64,000 nt of DNA from Nematostella vectensis (Eukaryota > Cnidaria > Anthozoa > Actiniaria > Edwardsiidae). Below the pieces are notes generated by a model. It did not search any database. It was not told the origin of the DNA and worked only from the letters and a program-made list of their open reading frames with translations. This document shows positions 1-13,000 of this stretch, piece by piece. Numbering within the stretch: the stretch's first letter is position 1; the number at the start of each line of letters is the position of its first letter. The position numbers were made by a program, and so were the translations under genes. The stretch is taken from NCBI RefSeq assembly GCF_932526225.1, contig NC_064048.1, positions 5,190,627 to 5,254,626 on the forward strand, in the 5' to 3' direction.

Positions 1-429
1 TTCCCACAATAAACCTTCCTCCCTTTGAGATACTGCAAAGGCATAAAAAACCTTTTTTGTTCTTCCAGGGTGGTCAGATTTTTATCAGAAAACTCACTAC
101 CCCAAGAAAAATTAGGTAGATTTTTTCTGATTCCGCACCCCCCTAAGAAAAATCCTGGATAGGCCTGCAACATGCACTTTAATCAATTAATAGACACATA
201 ATTTTACACAGGAGAGAGGTAATCAACATGCTGTTTAGTAAAAACTGAAAATTACACAGAGGAAGAGGCAATAAACATGCTATTAAACAATATTATTAAA
301 GTCTTATGGTAACAAAGACAGGGGTGGTCAACTCAACATTCTATCCTAAACAATCAATTAATAACTATAAACTCAACAACAAAATGTATGACTGAAGTTT
401 TTTTTGACACATATATATTATATATCCAG
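1..429. other. Intronic or upstream sequence with a dispersed-repeat fragment
   Basis: No exon is seen here. Bases about 45-165 match, with changes, a segment near 43335-43470 in TBC1D15 intron 6 (shared words include GGTCAGAT, TTTATCAGAAAACTCACT and AAGAAAAAT), so both are copies of one dispersed element. Most likely this stretch is an intron of the oxygenase gene. Confidence 0.5.
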
Positions 430-3400
430 GAACAGTGCAGACAGACCAGGGGATCTCAAAGAGTCTTTCGACATTGGTCACATCTTAGAGGATTATTTTG
501 TAAGTATGGATAATTTTGGTTATATTTTTTATTTAAAATTCAAAACACATTTAGCTGATTTAAGCATACTGTATTGTACCAACAGGCTACAGGCTAGAAC
601 TTTAGAAATTTTTTAAACTTTATACAAAATAGTAATATTGTCACCAGTTCACTTCCGGTCGGGAAAAATATTTCAAAATTATAAAAGTAGTGTGTCTAAT
701 TAAAGTGTCTTTGAGGATGTGACTAAAAATTTAGAGCAGATGGCCTTTTAAATAGGGTGGATTTGATTATGCTGCTTCAAGTATCATAAATATCATATAA
801 AAAAAGGATAGTATTTTAATTTTAAGCATCAAGTGGGGACTGCACCTTGCCGCACCCCTATTTATGCGTCTGCTACGCACACCCTTTTTGGTTACCCCAA
901 CAATGGCAATTTTTTAAAAGGATGTGATTCATGGACTTTGGATACATCCATGTTTGCACCAAATCATGTAGAGTGAAGGGTTTTATTAATTAATCATTTT
1001 CATCATTCAAATATTTCGTTGGAGAGCTGAGGATTTCAGCACAGGATTCAGGCTAGCCCTGCTGCAAGTGTCATTACTATCTAAATAGTTTTTTTTTATC
1101 TTACCTTTTATTTGAAGAAATGGCCTGATGCAGAAGTCCCTGCTTTTAAGCCAGCATTACAGACATTCTACAAGCATCTAAGCACCCTAGGTCTACGTGT
1201 GCTATCTGCAATAGCTATAGGCCTTGGCAAGGTAAGGTTCAAACATTACATGTGTAGAAGTATTCTTGAAAGGGATGTCCATCTAAAAATTCATTTCCAA
1301 TGTTAGAAATTTCAAGTGATTTTTTTTGTTGTATGTTGCTGCAAATTTGAATTTTCCACTGTTAGCAAAACAGTCCACTAAACAGTCTGTAATAACCCTG
1401 GGGATGTACACATAAAAACCGAAATATAATGAGTCATGAGACATTTCAACAGTGAAATCTTTTAGGTAGACAACCTTTTCAAGATCACCTGTATGGTTCT
1501 TGGCTTTTCTCCAATGCTTCCTTCCTCATGGAATGAAAAAAAAAAAAAACTAGTGCAATTCTTAGTTGTGTTTATGAATTGTATGCTGGATACCTGCTTT
1601 TCACGTTGTAGCTTCTCCCTTTCAAACAAGCACCAGCGGTATAAGGTGCGGACCTGTTCCAAGTCGTTATTCATGACCCTGACCAATACAGAGCTCTGTA
1701 AATATTGAAAAAGCAGAGCTATATATGAATATGATCATTTGTGAGTTGCAAGTAGAATGTTTTGTATACACAAGGCAATAACAACAGAAGTGGCAATAAC
1801 ATTGGGAGTGGTTTTGAACACCAACAACTACAAAATTTGTGATTGAAAATAATATTCAAAAATCGTGTCCGCTCGTTTTAAATGATGCTATTCTTTCCCA
1901 CTATTATTTAATCTCGCTATTCTCGTACTTCTATTTCAGCTATCCAGTTGACAGAGAAAATTGAAAATGTAGTATTTTAAGACATTATTTCGAACTTGAT
2001 CCTATCTTTTTTGTATCATTTTATGGAGCTCCGCACTCAACAACGTTTAGTGGGATTGAGGACTTGGACATAGCGTGCACCTTTTATACTGCAGGTCCTT
2101 GTAAAAAGTGTTGTGTATGCCAATGTTGCATAAAGGGTTTTTTTTGCTTCCTAATTGTATTATGTTATTTATGTCGTTTTCTTTAGGATCCGGTTTTATT
2201 TTCATCTGCATTCAAACACATGGGCACGTGTGAAGGATGTACTCAACTTAGACTGAACTATTACCCCAAGCTTGAGGACGACTTTGAGATTAAACCAAGA
2301 CAGTTACGCTGTGCAGAGCACACAGATTATGGCGCCATAGCCCTGCTTTTCCAGGACAGCTCAGGGGGACTTGAGGTACGTTATCAGCTTGATACTACAG
2401 GGGCTGCGGAGTGGGCCCATAAGTGGGGGGGGGGGGAGTTAAGGGGGAGGGGTGGGAAGTGGTTTCAGGGGGAGGGGTGGTTGGTGGTTTCAGGGGGGAG
2501 GGATGAGTGATGGTTTCAAATTCTTAAGTGCTGTTTAAAAGAATGAGGGGAATAACCTAGGTTTTATGCATGAGATCATCTCATAGCATCTGTCTCTAGC
2601 ATAATGTCTAGGGGAACTTGAAGTTGTTATCAGCTTTGGGCTAGAGGAAGGAGTGGCTTGTAAATCTGCCTAAGGCACTGACTAGGGAAATTTGAGGTAC
2701 CCTACCAACTAGGTGCTAGATGAAAGGGATGCCTTTGAATCTGCCAAAAGTAATGTCTTGAGGGACTTGCGGCACCTTATCAGCTTGGTGCTTAATAAGA
2801 GAGTGGCTTGAATCATACTAGAGCACTGTCTTGTTTGTTAAAAGTAATCTCAGAATGTTGATTTTGATTGTTTGTTTTGTTAATGCAACAAAGAAAATAT
2901 CTTTATGATGTATATACTGTATGGACTCTTAATTGAAATTAAGACTACATCGATTAATTATGAAAATCCAACTGAATACTCTCGAAAGCTTGGGCGTTCT
3001 TAGAGAATAATGGAAGTTATGGGTACTTGGGTACTCTTCCAAAAAGTAGTCAGGGGTGGTTCTCCTATCTTTTAGGGTGTAAAATTCTTCCAACTCTCCA
3101 TCCTTTTAGGGGGTTCTTTGGATTCTGCTATCCCTGAGAGGGTCTGATGCTAATGTTATCCTGGAATGTCTGTAACTTATGCACAGAAACTAAGAGTAGT
3201 GCACTAGTCTGTAAGGGTGAAAATATACCCTTGACACATCTGGAACTTGTGATATTTGGAGGTGTACGGAGAGTCCTTGATTGATTAAAACTTTGTATTT
3301 TTGACAGGTAAAAGATGTCCATGGAAAGTACGTCCCTGTCAAGCCGATTGAAGGGGCCATCATCATCAACATTGCAGACCTTCTGGAGAGGTGGACGTCT

Positions 3401-6400
3401 GACAAACTGAAATCAACGGTGAGTCTTTCCTGAATGCCAGAGGGTATCCAAGCCTTGGCCCCCACATGCCCTCTTATCCACCGCACGCCCTCTCATTCGC
3501 ACCACACAATCTTATCTGTAGCACGCCCTCTCATTCGCACCACACAATCTTATCTGTAGCACGCCCTCTCATTCGCACCACACAATCTTATCTGTAGCAC
3601 GCCCTCTCATGTGCACCACACAATCTTATCTGTAGCACGCCCTCTCATGTGCACCACACAATCTTATCTGTAGCACGCCCTCTCGTGTGCACCACACAAT
3701 CTTATCTGTAGCACGCCCTCTCGTGTGCACCACACAATCTTATCTGTAGCACGCCCTCTCATGTGCACCACACAATCTTATCTGTAGCACGCCCTCTCGT
3801 GTGCACCACACAATCTTATCTGTAGCACGCCCTCTCATGTGCACCACACAATCTTATCTGTAGCACGCCCTCTCATGTGCACCACACAATCTTATCTGTA
3901 GCACGCCCTCTCGTGTGCACCACACAATCTTATCTGTAGCACGCCCTCTCATGTGCACCACACAATCTTATCTGTAGCACGCCCTCTCATGTGCACCACA
4001 CAATCTTATCTGTAGCACGCCCTCTCGTGTGCACCACACAATCTTATCTGTAGCACGCCCTCTCATTCGCACCACACAATCTTATCTGTAGCACGCCCTC
4101 TCGTGTGCACCACACAATCTTATCCACCGCACGCCCTCTCATGTGCACCACACAATCTTATCTGTAGCACGCCCTCTCATGTGCACCACACAATCTTATC
4201 TGTAGCACGCCCTCTCATGTGCACCACACAATCTTATCTGTAGCACGCCCTCTCGTGTGCACCACACAATCTTATCTGTAGCACGCCCTCTCATTCGCAC
4301 CACACAATCTTATCTGTAGCACGCCCTCTCATGTGCACCACACAATCTTATCTGTAGCACGCCCTCTCGTGTGCACCACACAATCTTATCTGTAGCACGC
4401 CCTCTCATGTGCACCACACAATCTTATCTGTAGCACGCCCTCTCGTGTGCACCACACAATCTTATCTGTAGCACGCCCTCTCATTCGCACCACACAATCT
4501 TATCTGTAGCACGCCCTCTCGTGTGCACCACACAATCTTATCTGTAGCACGCCCTCTCATTCGCACCACACAATCTTATCTGTAGCACGCCCTCTCATGT
4601 GCACCACACAATCTTATCTGTAGCACGCCCTCTCGTGTGCACCACACAATCTTATCTGTAGCACGCCCTCTCATTCGCACCACACAATCTTATCTGTAGC
4701 ACGCCCTCTCGTGTGCACCACACAATCTTATCTGTAGCACGCCCTCTCATTCGCACCACACAATCTTATCTGTAGCACGCCCTCTCATTCGCACCACACA
4801 ATCTTATCTGTAGCACGCCCTCTCATTCGCACCACACAATCTTATCTGTAGCACGCCCTCTCATGTGCACCACACAATCTTATCTGTAGCACGCCCTCTC
4901 ATTCGCACCACACAATCTTATCTGTAGCACGCCCTCTCATTCGCACCACACAATCTTATCTGTAGCACGCCCTGATGCTGTTCACAATCACTCTTATTCA
5001 TCACCCACTCTGCTACACCCCTTCTCATCTACTGCAGCCCCTCTTATTGGTCACACATCCTCTAATTTGAAGCATGCCTTTTTTGTCTGCTGCACCCCCT
5101 CTCATCTTTTGCACCCCCTCTCATCTACTGCACCCCCTCTCATCTATTGCACCCCCTCTCATCTACTGCACCCCCTCTCATCTACTGCACCCCCTCTCAT
5201 CTACTGCACCCCCTCTCATCTATTGCACCCCCTCTCATCTACTGCACCCCCTCTCATCTACTGCAGCCCCTCTCATCTACTGCACCCCCTCTCATCTACT
5301 GCACCCCCTCTCATCTACTGCACCCCCTCTCATCTACTGCAGCCCCTCTCATCTACTGCACCCCCTCTCATCTACTGCACCCCCTCTCATCTATTGCACC
5401 CCCTCTCATCTACTGCAGCCCCTCTCATCTACTGCACCCCCTCTCATCTACTGCACCCCCTCTCATCTACTGCACCCCCTCTCATCTATTGCACCCCCTC
5501 TCATCTACTGCACCCCCTCTCATCTACTGCACCCCCTCTCATCTACTGCACCCCCTCTCATCTACTGCACCCCCTCTCATCTACTGCAGCCCCTCTCATC
5601 TACTGCACCCCCTCTCATCTACTGCACCCCCTCTCATCTATTGCACCCCCTCTCATCTACTGCAGCCCCTCTCATCTACTGCACCCCCTCTCATCTACTG
5701 TACCCCCTCTCATCTACTGCACCCCCTCTCATCTACTGCACCCCCTCTCATCTACTGCACCCCCTCTCATCTACTGCAGCCCCTCTCATCTACTGCACCC
5801 CCTCTCATCTACTGCACCCTCATTCATCTACTGCACCCCCTCTCATCTACTGCACCCCCTCTCATCTACTGCACCCCCTCTCATCTACTGCACCCCCTCT
5901 CATCTACTGCAGCCCCTCTCATCTACTGCACCCCCTCTCATCTACTGCACCCTCATTCATCTACTGCACCCCCTCTCATCTACTGCACCCCCTCTCATCT
6001 ACTGCACCCCCTCTCATCTACTGCAGCCCCTCTCATCTACTGCACCCCCTCTCATCTACTGCAGCCCCTCTCATCTACTGCACCCCCTCTCATCTACTGC
6101 ACCCCCTCTCATCTACTGCACCCCCTCTCATCTACTGCACCCCCTCTCATCTATTGCACCCCCTCTCATCTACTGCACCCCCTCTCATCTACTGCACCCT
6201 CTCTCATCTACTGCACCCCCTCTCATCTATTGCACCCCCTCTCATCTACTGCACCCCTCTCATCTACTGCACCCCCTCTCATCTATTGCACCCCCTCTCA
6301 TCTACTGCACCCCCTCTCATCTACTGCACCCCCTCTCATCTACTGCAGCCCCTCTCATCTACTGCACCCCCTCTCATCTACTGCAGCCCCTCTCATCTAC

Positions 6401-8004
6401 TGCACCCCCTCTCATCTACTGCACCCCCTCTCATCTACTGCACCCCCTCTCATCTACTGCACCCCCTCTCATCTACTGCACCCCCTCTCATCTATTGCAC
6501 CCCCTCTCATCTACTGCACCCCCTCTCATCTACTGCACCCCCTCTCATCTACTGCACCCCCTCTCATCTACTGCACCCCCTCTCATCTACTGCACCCCCT
6601 CTCATCTATTGCACCCCCTCTCATCTACTGCACCCCTCTCATCTACTGCACCCCCTCTCATCTATTGCACCCCCTCTCATCTACTGCACCCCCTCTCATC
6701 TACTGCACCCCCTCTCATCTACTGCAGCCCCTCTCATCTACTGCACCCCCTCTCATCTACTGCAGCCCCTCTCATCTACTGCACCCCCTCTCATCTACTG
6801 CACCCCCTCTCATCTACTGCACCCCCTCTCATCTACTGCACCCCCTCTCATCTACTGCACCCCCTCTCATCTACTGCACCCCCTCTCATCTACTGCACCC
6901 CCTCTCATCTACTGCACCCCCTCTCATCTACTGCACCCCCTCTCATCGGCCGCATATCCTCACTTGCAGCATACCCTCTTGTCCACTGCACACCCTCTCG
7001 CTTGGCATACACCCTCTCATTAATTACCTTGGACACTCATTTTCTTTCGATGGTGCAAGAGCCTAATAATAATAATAGTTATGATAATCTGCCATTATAC
7101 CTAAGAACCTCTGTAAACCCAGGCAAGGTGGCAAGATCAATCACCATTTGGTGAGAATAGTGGTTATGAATTAAAGAATATCTATTATTCACTCCTTTGT
7201 TATTGTTTACACTTATACAACAACAGTCTATTTCAAAGAAAATAAACCATCCACAGCTGAAGTTTTATTCTTCATGACAGTATTTTATTATTATTTAATT
7301 TTCTTGATTGAATTCACCATTGGAAGTGGATGCAGTTGTGACTCTGGGAGCATATAAAATGATTGGTCTTCTTTATACAAGGGGCTTATATCATATAAAA
7401 TGATTGGTCTTCTTTATATAAGGGGCTTATATCATATAAAATGATTGGTCTTCTTTATACAAGGGGCTTATATCATGTAAAATGAGTCCAAAGCCATGAT
7501 CGTACACAATTAAGGACTTTGGCAACAGCTTTTGCTCTGAGACATGCAGTGTTTGCAGTGTCTTCTAAGAGTCTCTGTCAGCATCTATTTTGTTAGCTAA
7601 GCAGGGGAAGTTATTGCAATATTTCTGATAAAATAAAGTATAACTGAATTGTTAAACTTAGAAATTTTTAGGTGGTGGATTTTGAAATTTCTTCACAATT
7701 TGTCTGAGCGAAAACAAAGGTATGACTGACTAGGTCTTTTCGGCAACCAATAGGCATAGTCCTGAAAGGAATAAAAAACAGAAAAGTGCTTTAATGCTGT
7801 TTTGCTTTGATTTTTTGCTCCCAGTATCATAGAGTCCTTATACCAGAGGATGTGATGCGTAAGCGTGCTCGCAAGTCTGCCGTCTTTTTCTTTGACCCTG
7901 ATCATGATGCTAACATCCAGTGCGTACTCGGCATTAACAAGTACCCGCCCATCAAGGCGGGGGAGTATGTCACCAAGAGGCTTGCCGCTGGATATAAGTT
8001 TTAG
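430..8004 (+). CDS. 2-oxoglutarate/Fe(II)-dependent oxygenase, isopenicillin N synthase-like (5' end outside window)
   Basis: Five exons join in frame: 430-499, 1118-1231, 2187-2375, 3308-3418 and 7825-8004 (TAG stop), all with AG/GT borders, giving the last 220 codons. The first visible exon reads RPGDLKESFDIG, a hallmark of the N-terminal linker of this family. Exon 3 ends with the HTD motif (HTDYGAIALLFQD), the first two iron ligands; exon 5 begins YHRV, the distal histidine, followed by RKSAVFFF whose Arg and Ser should bind 2-oxoglutarate. The catalytic facial triad is thus intact and the product is probably an active soluble dioxygenase; the substrate cannot be told from sequence. Family members are about 320-350 aa, so roughly 100 N-terminal residues should lie left of the window. 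Intron 4 (3419-7824) is swollen by two satellites. The gene converges on CaMKII. Confidence 0.88.
3483..4972 (+). repeat. 38-bp satellite in oxygenase intron 4, about 39 copies
   Basis: A 38-bp unit (starting GCACGCCCTCTCATTCGCAC) repeats about 39 times with little divergence. Units differ mainly at a 6-base window that reads ATTCGC, ATGTGC or GTGTGC; the three types are interspersed. One unit near 4120-4140 carries TCCACCGC instead of TCTGTAGC, the same variant seen at the left edge (about 3476-3484). No spacers are present. The second half of the unit matches the 19-bp repeat to its right at 14 of 19 positions. Confidence 0.95.
5086..6948 (+). repeat. 19-bp satellite in oxygenase intron 4, about 98 copies
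   Basis: The unit CTCTCATCTACTGCACCCC repeats about 98 times with few variants (GCAGCCCC, CTATTGC, CCTCATTCATC). Because 19 is 1 modulo 3, all three forward frames stay open and encode the same 19-residue periodic peptide; this is a property of the repeat and not evidence of a protein. The link region 4973-5085 and the right flank 6949-7020 hold decayed units, showing gradual edges. Confidence 0.95.
7351..7483 (+). repeat. 41-bp tandem repeat, three copies
   Basis: Three near-identical 41-bp units starting CATATAAAATGATTGGTCTT lie in oxygenase intron 4, about 340 bp before the last exon. They differ at one or two positions only, so the amplification is recent. Confidence 0.9.
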
Positions 8005-9008
8005 TTTTAGTGTAATCTGAATGGAGGGAATCAAGTTGGCATCGCACGAGATGGTTGATGAATTAAATAGGGTAAATGGAATAATTATATAATGACACCT
8101 TATTGTCATTTCCAACAGTCGGACAACCAAAGTTTGCCTATTCAGATCAATACTGTCTTACACTGTCTCAAATAACATAATTACTTTTTATTGACAGGAG
8201 GGTCTTTCAAGTTTAAACTTGAAGATTTTGCCAATTATCTGGGCTATGCTTATGAAAATTTTTTTAAGAATATTTTTTATCCCTTGGTAGCCACTAAATC
8301 CTATGTAACTCTCGTAATAGTGGAATTAACCATAACAGAAAACAAGGTGTCATATTTGAAGAAGCTGCTTTTAGGAACCTCTTACAAACTTCTTAACTAG
8401 TGCAACACCATTTACACCAGGGATATCCATTCTCAAAAACTGCTTTAAAAATATGCAGAAATGTATGCAAGTCCAGGAAGAAGGAAAAAATCCCCCTCTT
8501 TCTTGGATTTCCTCATTGGTTTTAACTTTAACAGGGATGTGCCCCTATAATCAGGATGTGCCTGTCACAGGTGATCAAGGAGGGGGTTCTGCTTACCGGA
8601 GCTATGCACAGAAATTGCTTTCATGGAATTGCTTTCATGGTTTATTTATGTATTTTAAGTCTACATATGTGTAATGAACTATTTAATTATTATCAACAAT
8701 AAGTTAATGCTGTAGCAGGGATGGGACATTTATGGCACATGCCCCCCCCCCCCTCCCCAATTAAAAAAAACACAAGGAAATGACCAGAAGGGCGTGTTTG
8801 TTCCCCCTTCCAAAATTTTGAGGCCTGCTACAGCCCTTACATGACTTTTTTGTAACACAGTATTTAAAATTTTCGAATAAAAAAGCATGAAAAGATAATC
8901 CTTTCACATTTATTTACTCTAACTAATATGGTATATAGGCCATATGATTCCTGAATATTTGATAAAATTGATAAGCTAATGTAAATTATTATTTGCTCTA
9001 GATGGCAT

Positions 9009-9276
9009 CAGGGGCGGATCTAGGATTTCAAAATGGGGGGTGGATAACGGCCAGATAGGCGGCTTGTAACTGATCAGGTGGTTCTTGTTAGATCACCTAG
9101 ATCTAACAGTACTTCAAGCTGAATTGAATTTGTCGTGCCAGTAGAGTCAAGCAAGCAATGGCACATGGACAGTACCTTCTCCTAAATTTCTTCAAACAAA
9201 TCAACCTTTCAATTGTTTATTTTTTGCTAAAAAAAATGGGCAGGATATCCACCCCTCCCCCCTGTATCCTTCCCTG
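9009..9276. mobile_element. Foldback MITE with CAGGGGCGGAT ends, copy 1
   Basis: A 268-bp element begins CAGGGGCGGATCTAGGATTT and ends with a diverged inverse of the same (CCTTCCCTG). It is flanked by the 5-bp direct repeat GGCAT on both sides. A second copy in reverse orientation lies at 60114-60372 and shares the internal region around TTAGATC and AGCTTGAAGTA. No coding capacity is present, so it would depend on a transposase elsewhere. Confidence 0.75.
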
Positions 9277-9635
9277 GGCATGCATCTCAGTATAAAGGAT
9301 GCCAACTTAAATCCTTTTAATTCCAATAGATTAAAATGAGAATTCTCCTCCACTCATGTAGCATTATAAACTCATTAGGTGAAGAGAATTGATCTTTTGA
9401 CAAGGTAATGTAGATAAAGGATAGAATTTGAGAATAAAAGGGCTGAACAGTGTAATTACACACTTCATAATTTTACTTGCAAAATTTCAAAAATTCAAGA
9501 TAATTTCAATAATCTGAAATTTTTAAAGATGCACTCTTTGGAACACTTGATGTACCAAAGACGCTGAAACAGGGATTCTAATTTGCTAATCCCCTGTTTA
9601 CATGTTGCAAGCATTGCATTATTGAACTCCCCAGG

Positions 9636-9805
9636 TAACCAGACAACAGAAGAGCCTTATTTAACCAGACAACAGAAGAGCCTTATTTAACCAGACAACA
9701 GAAGAGCCTTATTTAACCAGGCAACAGAAGAGCCTTATTTAACCAGACAACAGAAGAGCCTTATTTAACCAGGCAACAGAAGAGCCTTATTTAACCAGAC
9801 AACAG
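9636..9805 (+). repeat. 26-bp tandem repeat, about 6-7 copies
   Basis: The unit AACCAGACAACAGAAGAGCC plus TTATTT repeats with a 26-base spacing. It runs into a second, 32-base tandem repeat of the form CCTAGGTTGCCAAACAACGT and GGGAGGGGCC (about 9806-9975, roughly 5 copies) that shares the CCAGNCAAC core, so the two may share an origin. Confidence 0.85.
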
Positions 9806-10032
9806 AGGCGACCTACATAGCCTGGAAACGTAGAGGAGTGGCCCTAGGTAGCCAGTTAACGTAGGGGAGGGGCCCCTAGGTTGCCAAACAACGTAAGGGA
9901 GGGGCCCCTAGGTTGCCAAACAACGTAAGGGAGGGGCCCTAAGTAGCCAGGCAACGTAGGGGAGGGGCCCTATGTTTTTGAGGATGTTAGCAATTCATTG
10001 TTGAAAATTTATCACTGCCCAGTTGTCCAAAT

Positions 10033-13000
10033 TCATGGCCTGCTAACAGACCTATGAAAGTGCACGTTTAGCCAAACGCCCTTCTTCTTTTGCCAAACTC
10101 TCGTCTCTTCGGACTGTGTTGTCCGGGGCAATCCGTCCGGTCCAATTCCCTGCGTCAACCGGACATAGCTTATACAGGCCCCCTCCTCCCCTAACATCTG
10201 CACGTGCGGAGCAAGGATGGTTGTATTAACCGTCGTATTGCGCTTATTGGGCAAATTATCAAAGTAGAATTTATGAAACTCCAGTCCCTCGACTTGGTTT
10301 CCCAGAGCTTCCGGCTCAAAGGCAGTGATTTTGGGGTCGACAAGCTTGCTATACGAGTCGAAATCCTTAGCGGTGATGCTAGTGATGAGCTGTTGGGTGA
10401 GCCTAATGATTTCCTGCTCGCGCTGAGTCTTAGTACTCTCCGTGTCTTCCTCGATAATGGTGGCAATCGAGTCCTCATCGGAGCCCTTCTTCTTGTGTCG
10501 GGATCCGGAACTAAAGTTGTGAGTAGCGAGGATGGTTGCGTGAATGGCGCCGCGTAGCTTTCGCCTTGCGTTGAACCGTTTAAGGCCGTCTAGGGTCTGT
10601 TGACGATGGACCTTGGAAGCGATGCGCTCGCGATTCTAAAATTAAGACAAATAATGAATACCGAGTGGTATAACTAGAAAGACTACAGACAAGATGTAGA
10701 AAAACTAGATGGTCTGTGTAGGCGTGATGTAGAGAAGGTATTAATAAACGCAAGGTTGAAAAGGTATGTTAAACGCCTCTGAGAAACACTGCGCTGACGT
10801 TTCAAGCGTTAGCCCTTCGTCTTATGCTCCGACGAAGGGCTAATGCTCGAAACGTCAGCGCGACTACAATGAATACCAAGATCTGATGCAAGTAAATCGG
10901 GATTCAGAGGCGTAGCCAAGGGGCGGCCTAGCTCTCTCCCCCCCCCCCCCCCCCCCCTAGCAACCAAAAATACAGTCAATGTATGAGACATTATCTATAG
11001 TACAGGAGAAAACGCCTTGAAAGTCCCTTTTGGGCCCCCTTCTTTTAAAAATCATGGCTACGCCGCTGGATTTCTGTGCCTCACTTTCCAGGTCTATAAG
11101 GGCGGACTGTAATATTAAAGTGCGCCGCGCGCTGCCGTGGCCACCTTGACTTGCTAGCTAATTAGCATTCAATGAGGACTTCAAAAGTAGGATTACGTCG
11201 TGCTCTTATACGATGATTGGCTTGTAAAGCCAGATATTACTCTCAATCGCATCCTTATTGGCCTATACACTCCTTTTTTATAAGATCGTCTAATTTTTTT
11301 GTTACGGTTGGGCTGTTTTTATTTTTAGAGCATTTCAAGGCTTTAAGAACGATGTTCTTAAGTTTTAGTGTATATAAAATGTAATACCCAATGAGTTATT
11401 AGGAAGAGAATTTCTCAAGTGATCAATAGCAATAATATATAAGGTTGTTATTATGAGCACAATTTGATTCTGCATTTTAGAACGCATCAGGACTAAAAAA
11501 GCAATATTTTTCTGATATCTGAGCCTCGGCATGTTCTTAGCATGTTCTTAAAATTTGGTGAAATTTCAGGCGGGACGTGCTAATGAAAAAGGTTCTTATA
11601 AAAAAGGAGTGTACTTCACAAAACTGTCAAAGTGGCAACGGTAGCGTGCGAAGCAATAGTAGTCCTACAAATATTCTCTGGTAAATTTGCCATGTCGGTT
11701 TTAAAAAAAATCAGGTGGAATAGGGGCACAAAAATGCATTCGTATATATTTTTTTATTTTCCCTTTCGTTTCTACGACCAACTGAAAGAACCCATAAACA
11801 AAATCAAATAAAATGCAGCGAATTTTTACATAATTTGTATCAACATAAAATACACTAAAATGCGTTAAAATAATTAGAAAAAAATAGCCGGTTGAAAATC
11901 TAGAGATATTCTCGTATCAGTATCATTGCAAAATACCACTCCCATTCTATTGGCTTAGTGGCGCAATTATTGTGATAAGAACTATCGTGATATTTTACTT
12001 TCCATGCGCCCCTGATACCGCTGAAGCTGGTGAATCATATCATGGGATCTATCAATGCATGAGATTAGCCAGCCTGCTAAACGAAAATACACTGCTTTCG
12101 AATGCGCGGAGGCCGAGGTTGACTGGGGGCAAGGGGACGCGTGAGCAAACCTTCCAAACGCCAAACTCGTCCCCAGGGTCTTTTGAATAAGGAAGGGAAA
12201 GGAAGCTGAGCCTAAGCCGTATTGTCACCAGTTTACTTCCGGTGGTCCGACGGAAACCTCAACCGTTAAAAGACAAAAGAATCTATTAGAATCCGAGATA
12301 TTTAACAGGCAATCCGCTCTAAATTATCAATCTCATCCTCAAAGAAAACTTCCAATAGATACAATGCTTTCAATATTTTGAAATATTTTTCGCGTTTTCC
12401 GTTAAAAATCATCGGATATTGTTACGTAATCGACCGGAAGTAAACAGGGGACAATGCGGCTTTAATCCAGAATTGCAGCCATAGGCTCAATTACTCTTGA
12501 TTTACATTACACGGGGTTTTATTCGGACTGCTTTATAAGGCGCACTGTGCTGCCGCGCAGTTTACATGGATGAGAGAGTGTTGGTATGTTAATGCCCCTT
12601 TTGGTTATGCGGCCAAGTACAGACACTGGAGATGGACTCTGCCTTCTTCAGTGGTTCTTTAACGTCTCACAATAACAGGTTGGTTAGCTGGGTTTTTGCA
12701 AGACGGGACCGCCATTTAACGTAGTCATCTGAGCCACGAGGGATATTCAGTCCCCAATGTAGAGAGCCAGGTTTTTTTTTTTCAATATGGCGACGCCATA
12801 TTTTAAATTACCCAGAAGACCCTGGGGACGAGGTTGCCTAAACGCCATATTGAAAATTACCCAGAACACCCTTGGAACAAGGTTGTGTAAAAGCCCAGTG
12901 TACCTCGTCCATTTAGGCACCACAGGGCTCCCAAAATTTGAAGGAAGACTTACAACAATCCATGGATGTTTGAGCGCCTCAGCGGCCGTGATACGTTTAG

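Larger units (their letters stand above)
8005..10032. other. Intergenic region between convergent oxygenase and CaMKII genes
   Basis: No gene is recognised. It holds a foldback element (9009-9276), a 26-bp tandem repeat, a 32-bp tandem repeat, and near 8705-8835 a dispersed element (GTAGCAGGG at one end, CCTGCTACAG at the other) that recurs at about 18464-18632 in transaldolase intron 4. Both 3' ends of the flanking genes, including their untranslated regions, must fall here. Confidence 0.6.

Noticed and set aside
404-616. Stand-alone 70-residue frame
   Set aside because: Only bases 430-499 are coding, as an exon of the oxygenase; the rest is intron past a GTAAGT donor.
3483-4972. CRISPR-like regular repeat array
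   Set aside because: Units are directly adjacent with no unique spacers, and the context is a eukaryotic intron.
5067-7154. Very long forward open frames (639-695 codons) over the 19-bp array
   Set aside because: All three frames give the same short-period peptide, caused by a stop-free 19-bp unit within an intron of a recognised gene.
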